A program made the translations under genes and the position numbers. This document shows positions 11,940 through 23,365 of a stretch of DNA of 64,000 nt, piece by piece. Each line of letters starts with the position of its first letter. The first letter of the stretch is position 1. The notes beneath the pieces are model-generated. The model ran no database searches, had not been told where the DNA came from, and saw only the letters and a program-made list of their open reading frames with translations. This stretch comes from Cynocephalus volans (Eukaryota; Chordata; Mammalia; Dermoptera; Cynocephalidae): NCBI RefSeq assembly GCF_027409185.1, contig NC_084466.1, forward strand, positions 73,886,501 through 73,950,500. The letters run 5' to 3'.

Positions 11940-14900
11940 ATGCTAGGAATAAATCAACACCTTTCAATAACAACTCTTCATGTAAAAGGCTTAAATTCCC
12001 CAATCAAAAGACACAGATTGGCTGACTGGATCAAAAAGCAGGACCCAACTATATGCTGCCTACAAGAGACCCACCTCACCCATAAAGATTCACACAGACT
12101 AAGAGTGAAAGGATGGAAAAAGATTTGCCATGCAAACAGAAAAGAAAAACGAGCAGGAGTAGCTATTCTTATATCTGACAAAATAGACTTTAAACTAAAA
12201 ACCATAAAAAGAGACAATGAGGGACACTACTTAATGATAAAAGGACTGATCCATCAAGAAGACATAACAATCATAAATATGTACACACCCAATGTTGGAG
12301 CAGCCAGATTTATAAAACAAACGCTATTAGACCTAAAGAAGGAAATAGACACCAATACCATAATAGCAGGGGACCTGAACACCCCACTGTCAATATTAGA
12401 CAGATCATCTAGGCAAAGAATCAGTAGAGAAACACAAGATCTAAACAAGACTCTAGACCAATTGGAATTGGCAGATATCTACAGAACATTCCACCCAACA
12501 ACCTCAAAATATTCATTCTTCTCAGCAGCACATGGATCATTCTCCAGGATAGATCACATATTAGGTCACAAATCAAGTCTCAATAAATTCAAAAAAATTG
12601 GAATTATCCCATGTATCTTCTCAGACCACAATGGATTAAAACTAGAAATTAATAACAAACGAAACTCTGGAAACTATACAAACACATGGAAATTAAACAG
12701 CATTCTACTCAATGACATATGGGTCCAAGAAGAAATCAAGCAGGAAATCAAAAAATTTATTGAAACTAATGAAAACTATGATACATCATACCAAAACCTG
12801 TGGGATACTGAAAAGCAGTATTGAGGGGGAAATTTATTGCATTAAATGCTCACTTCAGAAGAATGGAAAGATGGCAAGTGAACAACCTAACACTTCACCT
12901 TAAAGAACTAGAAAAACAAGAACAATCCAAACCTAAAGTTAGCAGACGGAAAGAAATCATTAAGATCAGAGCAGAACTGAATGAAATTGAAACCCAGAAA
13001 ACAATTCAAAAGATCAATGAATCAAAAAGTTGGTTTTTTGAAAAGATAAATAAAATTGACAAACCATTAGCATGGCTAACAAAAAAAAGAAGAGAGAAGA
13101 CTCAAATAACAAAAATTAGAAATGAAAAAGGCGATATTACAACTGATTCATCTGAAATACAAGGAATCATTCGAGACTACTATAAACAACTATATGCCAA
13201 CAAATTTGAAAATCTGGAGGAAATGGATAAATTTCTGGACACACACAAGCTCCCAAAACTGAACCGTGAAGACGTAGAAAATTTGAACAGACCAATAACA
13301 GTAAAGGAGATTGAAGCTGTTATCAGAAGGCTCCCAACAAAGAAAAGCCCAGGACCAGATGGATTCACAGCAGAATTTTACCAAACGTTCAAAGAGGAAT
13401 TGACACCGATTCTTTACAAACTATTCCAAAAGATAGAAACGGACGCAAATCTCCCAAACTCATTCTATGAAGCAAACATCATCCTGATACCAAAACCAGG
13501 TAAAGATATAACCAAAAAAGAATACTACAGGCTGATATCCTTGATGAATATAGATGCAAAAATCCTCACTAAAATACTAGCCAAGAGAATACAGCAACAC
13601 ATATGTAAAATTATTCATCACGATCAAGTGGGATTCATCCCAGGGATGCAAGGTTGGTTCAACATACGCAAATCAATAAATGTGATACACCATATTAATA
13701 AACTCAAACACAAGGACCATATGATCATCTCTATAGATGCTGAAAAAGCATTTGATAAAGTTCAGCACTCATTCATGACAAAGACCCTCTATAAGTTAGG
13801 TATACAGGGAAAATATCTCAACATAATTAAAGCCATATATGACAAACCCACTGCCAATATCATCCTGAATGGGGAAAAGCTGAAAGCTTTTCCTTTAAGA
13901 ACAGGAACTAGACAAGGATGCCCACTCTCACCACTCCTATTCAACATAGTGTTGGAAGTACTAGCCAGAGCAATCAGAGAAGAGAAGGAAATAAAGGGCA
14001 TCCAGATTGGAAAAGATGAAGTCAAACTGTCCCTGTTTGCAGATGACATGATCCTATATATCGAACAGCCTAAAACCTCTACAAAAAAACTCTTGGAATT
14101 GATAAATGATTTCAGCACAGTAGCAGGATACAAAATCAACACACAAAAATCAGTAGCATTTCTTTTCTCCAATAGTGAACATGCAGAACGAGAAATCAAG
14201 AAAGCCTGCCCATTTACAATAGCCACCAAAAAAATAAAATACTTAGGAACTGAGTTAACTAAAGAGGTGAAAAATCTCTATCATGAGAACTACAAACCAC
14301 TGCTGAGAGAAATTATAGAGGATACAAGAAGATGGAAAGCTATCCCATGCTCTTGGATTGGAAGAATCAACATAGTGAAAAAGTCCATACTACCCAAAGT
14401 GGTATACAAATTTAATGCAATCCCCATCAAAATTCCAAAGACATTTTTCTCAGAAATGGAAAAAACTATCCAGACATTTATATGGAACAATAAAAGACCA
14501 CGCATAGCCAAAGCAATGCTGAGCAAAAAAAATAAAGCTGGAGGCATAAAACTACCTGACTTTAAGCTATACTACAAAGCTATAATAACCAAAACAGTAT
14601 GGTACTGGCATAAAAACAGACACACTGACCAATGGAATAGAATAGAGAATTCAGAAATCAACCCACACACTTACTTCCATCTGATCTTTGACAAAGGCAC
14701 CAAGCCTATTCAGTGGCGAAGGGACTGCCTCTTCAGCAAATGGTGCTGGGATAACTGGATATCCATATGCAGGAGAATGAAACTAGATCCATACCTCTCA
14801 CCATATACTAAAATCAACTCAAAATGGATTAAGGATTTAAATATACACCCTGAAACAATAAAACTTCTTAAAGAAAACATAGGAGAAACACTTCAGGAAA

Positions 14901-15767
14901 TAGGACTGGGCACAGACTTCATGAATATGACTCCAAAAGCACGGGCAACCAAAGGAAAAATAAACAAATGGGATTATATCAAACTAAAAAGCTTCTGCAC
15001 AGCAAAAGAAACAATTAACAGAGTTAAAAGACAACCAACAGAGTGGGAGAAAATATTTGCAAAATGTACATCTGACAAAGGATTAATATCCAGAATATAT
15101 AAGGAACTCAAACAACTTTACAAGAAGAAAACAAGCAACCGAATTTTAAAAATGGGCAAAAGAGCTAAGTAGGCATTTTTCTAAGGAAGATATCCAAATG
15201 GCCAACAGACATATGAAAAAATGCTCAACATCACTCAGCATCCGGGAAATGCAAATCAAAACCACACTGAGATACCATCTAACCCCAGTTAGGATGGCTA
15301 AAATCCAAAAGACTATGAACGATAAATGCTGGCGAGGTTGCGGAGAAAAAGGAACTATCATACATTGTTGGTGGGACTGCAAAATGGTGCAGCCTCTATG
15401 GAAAATGGTATGGAGTTTCCTCAAACAACTGCAGATAGATCTACCATACGACCCAGCTATCCCACTGTTGGGAATATACCCAGAGGAATGGAAATCATCA
15501 AGTCGAAGGTATACCTGTTCCCCAATGTTCATCGCAGCACTCTTTACAATGGCCAAGAGTTGGAACCAGCCCAAATGTCCATCATCAGATGAGTGGATAC
15601 GGAAAATGTGGTACATCTACACAATGGAATACTACTCAGCTATAAAAACAAATGAAATACTGCCATTTGCAACAACATGGATGGACCTTGAGAGAATTAT
15701 ATTAAGTGAAACAAGTCAGGCACAGAAAGAGAAATACCACATGTTCTCACTTATTGGTGGGAGCTAA
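11940..15767 (+). pseudogene. L1 ORF2 (endonuclease / reverse transcriptase), two frameshifts
   Basis: The ATG at 11940 starts the APE-type endonuclease domain with visible catalytic-region motifs [22 protein letters not shown] and SDHNGL. The frame ends at 12824 and the protein resumes in another frame at about 12821, running to 15172. That second segment holds the reverse transcriptase with [11 protein letters not shown] at 14027-14059. A second break near 15140-15172 is followed by a third frame (15198-15767) containing the cysteine-rich C-terminal region ([10 protein letters not shown] then HCWWDC). In active elements the product nicks DNA and primes reverse transcription on the target. 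With two frameshifts this copy is dead. Comparison with the minus-strand copy at 27675-30427 shows the 15.1-kb break is an extra base in an A/T-rich run. Confidence 0.93.
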
Positions 15768-15808
15768 AAATTAATATATAAATTCACACACACACACACA
15801 CACACACT

Positions 15809-15839
<31 letters not shown>

Positions 15840-16031
15840 CGGTGGTGGGGGAAGAAGATATAACAACCACAACTAGTTGAAGTTGATACGACAAGAAAAC
15901 AGAAAGGACATTGTTGGGGGGGAGGGGGGGAGGGAGAAGGGTGGGAGGTTTTGGTGATGGGGAGCAATAATCAACCACAATGTATATTGACAAAATAAAA
16001 CTTAAAAGAATAAATAAATAAATAAATAAAA
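15768..16031 (+). repeat. L1 3'UTR: (CA)n, G-rich tract and (AATA)n tail
   Basis: Directly after ORF2 come a (CA)n microsatellite (15784-15836, broken by one TCAC), a G-rich polypurine tract of several G runs (about 15914-15950), and an aataaa-rich tail. The same three parts occur in reverse at 27385-27674, so they belong to the subfamily and not to this locus. The G runs could fold as a G-quadruplex, as reported for L1 3'UTRs of other mammals. Confidence 0.85.
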
Positions 16032-16046
16032 AGAAATGAAGGTGAA
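16032..16046 (+). repeat. target-site duplication, right copy
   Basis: Partner of 9212-9226, with one mismatch in 15. Confidence 0.9.
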
Positions 16047-17932
16047 ATAAAGACCTTTTCAGACAAATAAAAGTTAAAGGAATTTATCACTATCATACCT
16101 GTCTTATAAGAAATGCTAAAGGGCGTTCTTCAAGCTGAAAGAAAAGAACATTAATTAATAGCACAAGAACATGAAAGTACAAAACTTACTGGTAAAAGGA
16201 AGAACACAGTCAAATCCAGAATACTGTAATACTGTAGTGGTGGTTTGTAAATCACTTATATCTTTGCTATGAAAGTTAAAAGACAAAACTTTTAAAAATA
16301 ATAACAGCTACAATAATTTGTTAAGGGATACACAATATAAAAAGAAATAAATTGTGATATAAAAACATAGAATGTGGAGTGAGGGTGAAATAAAAATGTT
16401 AAGTTTTTTTTATGAGAGTAAAGTTAAGTTGTTATCAACTTAAAATAGCATGTTATAACTATAAGATGTTTTATGTAAGCCTCATGATAACCACAAAGGA
16501 AAAACCTATAGTAGATACTCAAAAGATACAGAGTAAGGGACCAAAGTACACCACTAGAAAAAAATCACCTAACCACAAAGGAAGACAGCAAGAGAGGAAG
16601 AAAAGAACAAAGAATCTACAACACAACCAAAAAACAATTTTAAAATGGCAATAGTAAGTCCTTACTTATCAATAATTATTTTGAATGTAAATGAATTAAA
16701 TTCTCCAACCAAAAGACATAAAGTAGCTGAATGAAAAAATAAAATAAAACAAAAGACCCAACTATATGCTACCTACAAGAGACTCATTTCTCCTTTAAGG
16801 ACAAACATAGACTGAAGTGAAGAAATAAGAAAAGATATTTCATGGAAATGGAAACCAAAAGGGAGCCAGGGTAGCTATACTTATACTAGATAAAATAGAC
16901 TTTAAGTCAAAAACAGTAAAGAGAGACAAAGAGAGTTAATATATAGTGATAAAGGGGTCAGCTCATCAAAAGGATATAACAATTGTAAATATATGTGCAC
17001 CCAACATTGGAGCACCTGAATATATAAAGCAAATACTAATAGATCTGAAGGGAGAGATAGGCTGTAATACAATAGTAGTAACAAAATACCCTACTTTTAG
17101 CAATGGGCAGATAATCCAGACAAAATAAATAAGGGAACATTGGACTTAAACAACACTTCAGGCCAAATGGACCTCACATTCCATTTGAGGAGACCAGAAC
17201 ATTCCATCCAACAGCAGCAGAATACACATTCCACTCATTTGCACATGGAACATTCTCCAGGATAGATCACACATTAGGCCACAAAAAAAGTCTTAACAAA
17301 TTTAAGAAAATTGAAATTATACCAATAATCTTTTCCAACTACAATGGCATGAAATGGGAAATAATAACAGGATAAATTTTGGAAAATTCTCAAATACATA
17401 AAAATTAAATAATCCTGAACAGAGGATCAAAGAAGAAATTAAAAGAAAAAATTAAAACATACCTTGAGACAAATGAGCATACCACAACTTACGGAATGCA
17501 GCAAAAGCAGTTCTAATAAGGAAATTTATAACAATCAATACTTACATCAAAAAAGTAGAGAGATCTTAAATAAACAACCTGACATTATACCTCAAGGAAC
17601 TAGGAGAAGAAGAACAAACTAAGCCCAAAGTTAGTAGAAGAAAGGAAATAATAAAAATTACAGCAAAAATAAACATGATAGAGACTAGAAAAACAATAGA
17701 AGTGCTCAACTAAACTGAGTTTTAAAAAAAAAATAAACAAAATTGATAAACCTTTAGATAGACTAAGAAAAAAAGAGAAAAGACTCAAATAAATTAAATT
17801 AGAAATGAAAAAGACATTACAACTGATACCACAGAAATACAAAGGACCATAGACTATTGTGAACACCTAAATGCCAACAAATTTTGTGCTACATATTCTT
17901 TATATCAGTAAAATTTATAATAAACATGTATA
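16047..17932 (+). mobile_element. ancient L1, ORF1 end, spacer and ORF2 5' half
   Basis: Continuation of the L1 begun at 7999. The end of ORF1 (cttataagaaatgctaaagg) is followed by an A-rich spacer. The endonuclease part of ORF2 is recognisable from about 16655 (acccaactatatgctaccta; ggatagatcacacattaggc) and runs on into the pre-RT region (ttagaaatgaaaaagacatt). Many stops and indels are present. The element ends abruptly at about 17932, next to a MITE. Confidence 0.8.
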
Positions 17933-18020
17933 TACGAGGATGCTTCTAAAAGTTCATGGAAAAATGGAATTAAAAGATAATACAAATCTTTCCATGAATT
18001 TTTTGAAGTATCCTTATATA
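17933..18020. mobile_element. mariner-like MITE (palindromic, about 85 bp)
   Basis: The two ends are inverted repeats: tacgaggatgcttctaaaag at the left, and the reverse complement of ttttttgaagtatccttata at the right, with about 23 of 28 bases paired and the mirror segments ttcatgga/tccatgaa. TA lies at both borders. The sequence resembles the HSMAR2-type mariner MITEs of mammals; the name is from memory. Confidence 0.65.
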
Positions 18021-18228
18021 GGCATACTTTTTTTTCCCCAGACAGCCAGTTCTTAAGTATTTAGTAGCATATTATTGGCTAAGTTTCTTTTCTCAAATTT
18101 TACATTCTTACCTCCTTTAGGAAATGGAAAAATCCTACTTGATTCAATGAGTTTGTGACCATTTCTTCTGTAGCAATATCGTTCTGGTATTCTACAATGA
18201 CAACAACTCAGGAGTCTAGGTACAGGAT

Positions 18229-18577
18229 GAGTTTAAAATGAAGATTGGATCAGGGCTCCTCTGAAAGTCTTTTTCTTTTGACCTAAAACTACCTATTATT
18301 CATACTTTAAACACAATTTCCTAACCATACCCTTGACTTCTCATCAGAGTTTTGGCTTAGATTATTATCATCAGAATTTGTTTTTTCTTTCTTTGTTTTC
18401 GTGAGTCTAAAATGAGGATTGGATCAGGGCTCCTCTGAGAGTCTTTTTCATAAGACTTAAAAGCTACCTATTACTCATACTTTAAACAGAATTCTCAAAC
18501 TGTACCTTTGACTCTCATCAGAGTTTTGGCCTAGATTATTTTCACCCGGAATTTGTTTTTTCTTTCCTTGTTTTCAT
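18229..18577. repeat. tandem duplication, 2 units of about 174 bp
   Basis: Unit 1 (18229-18402) and unit 2 (18403-18577) both start gagt(t/c)taaaatga, share attggatcagggctcctctg near the start, and end in an aatttgttttttctttc stretch. They differ at roughly one position in ten by eye. No known repeat family is recognised in the unit. Confidence 0.85.
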
Positions 18578-20639
18578 TTCTCCAAATTAGCCTGGAATCC
18601 TTCCTTCTAGAACCCCTGAAACATATAACTCTTTTAATAGTCTCCCATGTTACCTAAAAGCTTGGACGTCTCCTAAACATGCCTAGTAGAATGTTTCTTT
18701 CTTTCTTCTTTCCCATGCCTCAAACAAAGCTACACAGACTGAGACCCCAGGAGCCCACACCCAAGTCAAACCCAGCCTCTGGACAAACATTAGGTAACAC
18801 TCCTTGTCCTCCCTGCAGGTTTCTCTAACAACCCAGAGAAAGAAGGGCAAGGTCAAGCCCTGGTTGCAGAACTTAGGTGTTAATGCTCTAGGTAGTCCTT
18901 CCTCTCTGTATTGTTAAGGCAGAGATTACTGGGATCACTCACAGAAAATGAACTACTTATTTTCTCATTAGAATGCCCCTAATCCAGCATCAGAAATTAG
19001 GTGATAATATATTTATGTAAAGACAAATGCATCAAAGCTTTGGATTAGTAGAATTCATAAGAAAAAAATATATCATCTGGTTATCTTCTAAAGTGAAGGA
19101 AATGTATGCTGCTCATTAAAAAACCGCTCCTTTCACCTGAACGTGCTTCCTGAGCAAATGTGTTTTAGGCACCAAGTCAATGCTTTTATGTAGTCATTTT
19201 AAAATTGGAGAGCCAGTTTAGATTACAACCATAATCAAAATTCATAGTGTGACATTTTTTAAAACATTAGGTGTCAGAAAATTATCCCTCAACTTCGCCA
19301 CAGGACTGTGTTACTAACTGATTTTAAAACTACGCTGATGATCTCACGGTTAGCTTGGGTCCCATCATTAACTAACATGTCACATCCCACATTCCATCAG
19401 CTAACTATGCTCTTGTCAAAACAATGTGAAGTCAAATCTGCTTATGTTTTCTCAAACTAAGGAAAAACAAGGGGTGTAATGTTTTAGATTAAGCAAAGTT
19501 GTTATTCTCACAGGGATAGAAGAACTTCGAAATAGTTTGTACCAACCCAGAAAGTCCTTATTCATATTTAATATATTAAAGTAGTTCAATATTATATTCC
19601 ATCCTTTCGGAAGTTTCAAATTAAGCTATCATCATATTTTGCTTCTCATGGATGACTTGCAAAAATAGTAAAAACTATTTTTCTAACAGGTTGCCCAAAG
19701 CAACAAGATTCCTAATACGTAAGAAATTCCTAATATGTAAGAATTGCTTATATTTAGTAAATGAATTGTTGCCCCAAAATACCCCTCTAAGCTTATAGAA
19801 TTCCTCCTTAAAACTCTTTATTAGAATGGAGATGCACTTTGGTAAAGTTACAAATTCTTTATGGCTAACAGTCACATTATTTATTGTGTTGTATACAACA
19901 GCTAATTCTTGATAATGGGTTATGATTATGAATTTTACATTATTATAATAAGACTTTTGAATAATTTATTCTAATAACAATGATTAAGTGAGAAGATGGG
20001 CTTGTATACTGAGGCTTTGCTACAGAGGATGAAAATTTCTAATCTCAGAAATAAAACAAGGACATATGTGCATGTATATCCACATATGTATGCATATTTC
20101 TACATACTTACAGATAAGCATTCACATGTGTATAATCTGCAGTGAATTTGTTTTCCTCAAGTATGATTCACTTTTCCTGAATTAGACAGATAAAGCCAAA
20201 AACAAACAGCTATTGTGGCACCCTCTGTTTAGAGTATGAGTTCTGTGCTTCCTTTCAAGCACCTGACATTTTCATCTTGGTCTGCCAGCCCCATTTTTAG
20301 TTCCTCCCTCCTGTTTGGCCAGAGTGAAACCTTGACAACATGCCACATTCCCCTGAAATCTGATTATAAATCACATATTTGTGTTTTCTCAGCAGCAGGC
20401 AGGAGCTTCATATTGGGCTGTGAAAATTTACACAGCTGGAACTAAACAGTGATTGTATTCAGACTCTGCATGAGAACTGAAGAATTATAGACATAGATAA
20501 TAAATAGACCTCCTGCAGAAGAGATAAATGACAAAAGGGGGTCAAATAGAATAAAGAAGCAAAGGTAGAAGGATACAGTGTAGTCTCAGCGGCCAAGATT
20601 GAACAGGAGACTCCCGCTTCCTATCAAAATTCACGTCAG
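18578..20639. other. intergenic, nothing recognised
   Basis: No gene, RNA or confident repeat. Short open frames look random. Confidence 0.4.
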
Positions 20640-20900
20640 TGAGCCATACTGCAGTTCAGGTTAGCAAACATTTATTGTGCTTGCTATGTGCTGACAATTA
20701 CTTAGCTCTGGGAATACCAAGACAAATGAGGCATGATCCTGGCCTTGAGGGAGCTTAGAGTCTCACATAGTCATACATAGTGTGGTGAGGGCTGGTGATG
20801 TACAGAATGCTACTGGGAAAGAGAAGTGAGACACTTGGCCAGGAATGGAGTTGGATCAGAAAATGACATCTAAAGGAGACAATGTCTGACATATGTCCAG
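20640..20900 (+). repeat. unnamed ancient mammalian repeat
   Basis: Phrases such as acatttattgtgcttgctat, gagggagcttagagtct and aggaatggag mark a long low-copy mammalian repeat. Related stretches occur at 34740-35320, 49380-50880, 55970-56200 and 62640-63930. The family name is not certain. Confidence 0.4.
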
Positions 20901-20914
20901 AATCACTCACACTG

Positions 20915-21012
20915 ATGCTTGATGGCAAGACCAAAGACCACTGGACTTAGAACCAGAGATCACGGTTCAAGTCTTTAGGTCTGCTACTCATTAGCTTTGT
21001 GATCTTCAGCGG
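20915..21012 (+). repeat. MIR SINE, sense, 5' half
   Basis: Contains actggacttagaaccagaga, ggttcaagtctttaggtctg, and ctactcattagctttgtgat, the tRNA-like head and core of MIR. The tail of the same copy resumes at about 21240 after an antisense MIR. Confidence 0.7.
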
Positions 21013-21027
21013 TAATCATAGTAGCTA

Positions 21028-21235
21028 ACAGTCATCACCTCTGATCATGTGCAGGCAGGCAGTATGCTAAAATCTTTGCAACTACTACGTGGATAAGACC
21101 CACTTATTTTCATCCCCATTTACAGATAAGGAAACTCCATCACAGAGGCTTAAGTTACTTGCTTGCAGTCAAGAATGAGTGAATCAAGTGGATTTGAGCC
21201 ATTACCATCAACTACCACTGCAAACTTCAAACTTG
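21028..21235 (-). repeat. MIR SINE, antisense, nested in another MIR
   Basis: Plus-strand reading gives catccccatttacagataag, gaaactccatcacagagg and a gtatgctaaaatctttgcaa start, which is the reverse complement of MIR. It interrupts the sense MIR at 20915-21360. Confidence 0.7.
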
Positions 21236-21239
21236 CCAC

Positions 21240-21360
21240 GACATGGGTTAGTTTCTTTATCCTTAAAATGGGGCTAATAATGTCTGTCCTATTTAACCTC
21301 ACAAAATTTCATGAGGATCAAATGAGATAACGTAGTTGAAAGTGCATTAAAAAGTGTATA
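21240..21360 (+). repeat. MIR SINE, sense, 3' half
   Basis: gttagtttctttatccttaa followed by atggggctaataatgtctgt is the MIR core and tail that should follow the head at 20915-21012. Confidence 0.65.
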
Positions 21361-22397
21361 TCCAGGAAAAATACAAGACACTAGTTCTTTTTCCAGTCAT
21401 TGAAGATTCAAATGATCACGCACTGCTGCTCCATCAACATGTTCAACAACTATCTATTCTCCCCAGCCCAGAGCTACAAAAGCTCTTTGCACTAGTGCAG
21501 TGTACCTAATGACCAGAGGATATACTAATATTGGCTTCACCACCCACAGTACATATCCATGATACAAATGATTCCTGCCTAGATCCCACCACTCTCAATA
21601 CAGCAAACATTGTGATACCTGGAGCTCACGTTAGTCAAAGGAAACACCACAAGGACACTGACCTCTTAAAGATCTAATCTAGAAGATTCCATCTGAGGCC
21701 TGTTCATCCACCAATTTCCTCTGACCTAAGCCCAGGAGTTGCTCTGGGCTGAGAAGCTATGAGTGCTCCTGGTTCCTGAACTTGGCCTTTCTACAGTTCT
21801 GGAGTTCCTTTCTAGTTAAGCATCCTAGGTTGAGGTAGAGGGGGCAGTTGAGTATATAGTACTGTGAAACAGCCAGACCTAGGATGTTTGGCCTTTTGAG
21901 TTTTATGGGTGAGAGGAAAGGAAGGAGGACAGAAAAGCTTTGAAGTCCTCCCAACTGCAAGCAGAGGCCTAACCCATGGACTCCATCTCCTATGTGGTTG
22001 TAGGACAAACACTGAGCAGAGAAATGGTAATCAGAGACTAAATGCTGACTTTTCTCCACATTTTCAGAGTTATACTGCCACATAGAGGTCACTAAGTGAT
22101 GGAAAGTAAATGGGAGGGTGGCAGAGACTTCTCCTTCTCCAAGTTCAATGTTTCTTCCAAATGCAGGATGGAGAATCAAATAGAATGTCACTTTTTAAAA
22201 CTCCCACTTTAAAATTGTTTAAATCTTGCCTCACTGTTTATTCCTAATAGATATGTAATGGTGAGGTCTACAGTCCACAGTAACCCTTGGAGCAAAGAAG
22301 TTGAAACCAGTAATCAATTCTTGAAGGTCCTAGTCTGCAAACAGCAGCCAAACTTCATTCAGCTCTTATGTTTCTAGCACTGACTTGGGTGCTGCAG
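21361..22397. other. intergenic, nothing recognised
   Basis: A 144-codon minus-strand open frame (21757-22191) lies here. It starts at a non-AUG codon, has low complexity in no part, and shows no recognisable domain. I treat it as chance. No RNA gene or clear repeat was seen. Confidence 0.4.
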
Positions 22398-22558
22398 GCC
22401 AGTGCTTCTCAAACTTGAATGTCCACACAAATCACCCAGCTGTCTGATTAAAGTACAGGTCTCAGAGTCAGTAAATCTTGGATGGGGCCCGAGGCTGTAA
22501 CATGTCTGACAAGCTTCCAGACGATGCTGATCTTGGACCACATTTTGAGCAGCCACAT
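22398..22558 (+). mobile_element. MER5A-like DNA transposon remnant (hAT-Charlie)
   Basis: The ends ccagtgcttctcaaacttga and accacattttgagcagcc are the inverted termini of MER5A. The middle contains ggggcccgag and aagcttccagacgatgctga, as in that family. Confidence 0.8.
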
Positions 22559-22911
22559 TGTAGAAGACATAAAAATAAAGAAAAGAGTATTTCTGCTCTT
22601 AAGGAAATTATGTTTTTCTACAGAGTGATTAATCCTATATTATTGTCTATAGAGCACCAGTCTGAAGCTTTCTGATAGTTTTAAGAATCTTCAAACAATT
22701 TTCAAACGATAGCACCTAAAGGATTCCCCTACAAGGAGAATTTATATGTGCCTTTGGGGCTCAATTGCTTTCAAAAAGCTCGTGTTATGGAGTTACAAGT
22801 TTTAGCATTTCATACTGTCAGACATTAGTCACCAAAACTTTAGATTTTCGTGAATGTGATACTATAATAAAATCTCTAGATGCTTAAAAACATTTGGCAT
22901 TTTTAAGTATT

Positions 22912-22923
22912 CCAGAAATTTCT
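22912..22923. repeat. target-site duplication of the older L1, left
   Basis: ccagaaatttct is repeated exactly at 32131-32142, at the far end of the minus-strand L1. Confidence 0.85.
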
Positions 22924-23365
22924 TTTTTTTTATTGGTGATGAATATTCATGGGGTACAAAGCAAATTGTCACCCACCTGTGCCTAAGATGTGATGGCCAG
23001 ATCCATACTGGCAGCGTGCCCATTACCACAAACTGTGATTATACCCCATGTACCCCACCCAATTATCCCCCAATTATCCCCAACCTCCCTCCCCATCCCC
23101 CTTTCCTGATTCCACTTTGTATCCCTAGGTATGTTCTCTCCCTCTGCAAGTCCAACACACCACAGTGGTCTTTCTTTCCTTCCTTCTTTCTCTCTTAGCT
23201 CCCACTTATGAGTGAGGACATACGGTATTTATCCTTCTGTGCTTTGCTTATTTCACTCAACATAAGTTTCTCCAAGCTCATCCGTGTTATTGCAAATGAG
23301 AGAATCTCATTCTTTTTTATGGCAGAGTAGTATTCCATGGTGTATATATACCACAGTTTTCTTAT

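Larger units (their letters stand above)
9227..16031 (+). mobile_element. young full-length L1 LINE (about 6.8 kb)
   Basis: A complete L1: GC-rich 5'UTR (9227-10773), ORF1 (10774-11752), ORF2 (11940-15767), and a 3'UTR with a (CA)n and a G-rich tract ending in (AATA)n. A 15-bp TSD flanks it. It is inserted in ORF1 of an older L1 on the same strand. ORF1 has one frameshift and ORF2 has two, so this copy is inactive although young. It is very similar to the truncated copy at 27385-30427, so both belong to the same recent subfamily. Confidence 0.95.

Noticed and set aside
15764..15993. Cysteine/valine-rich frames on the minus strand
   Set aside because: Translation of the (CA)n microsatellite.
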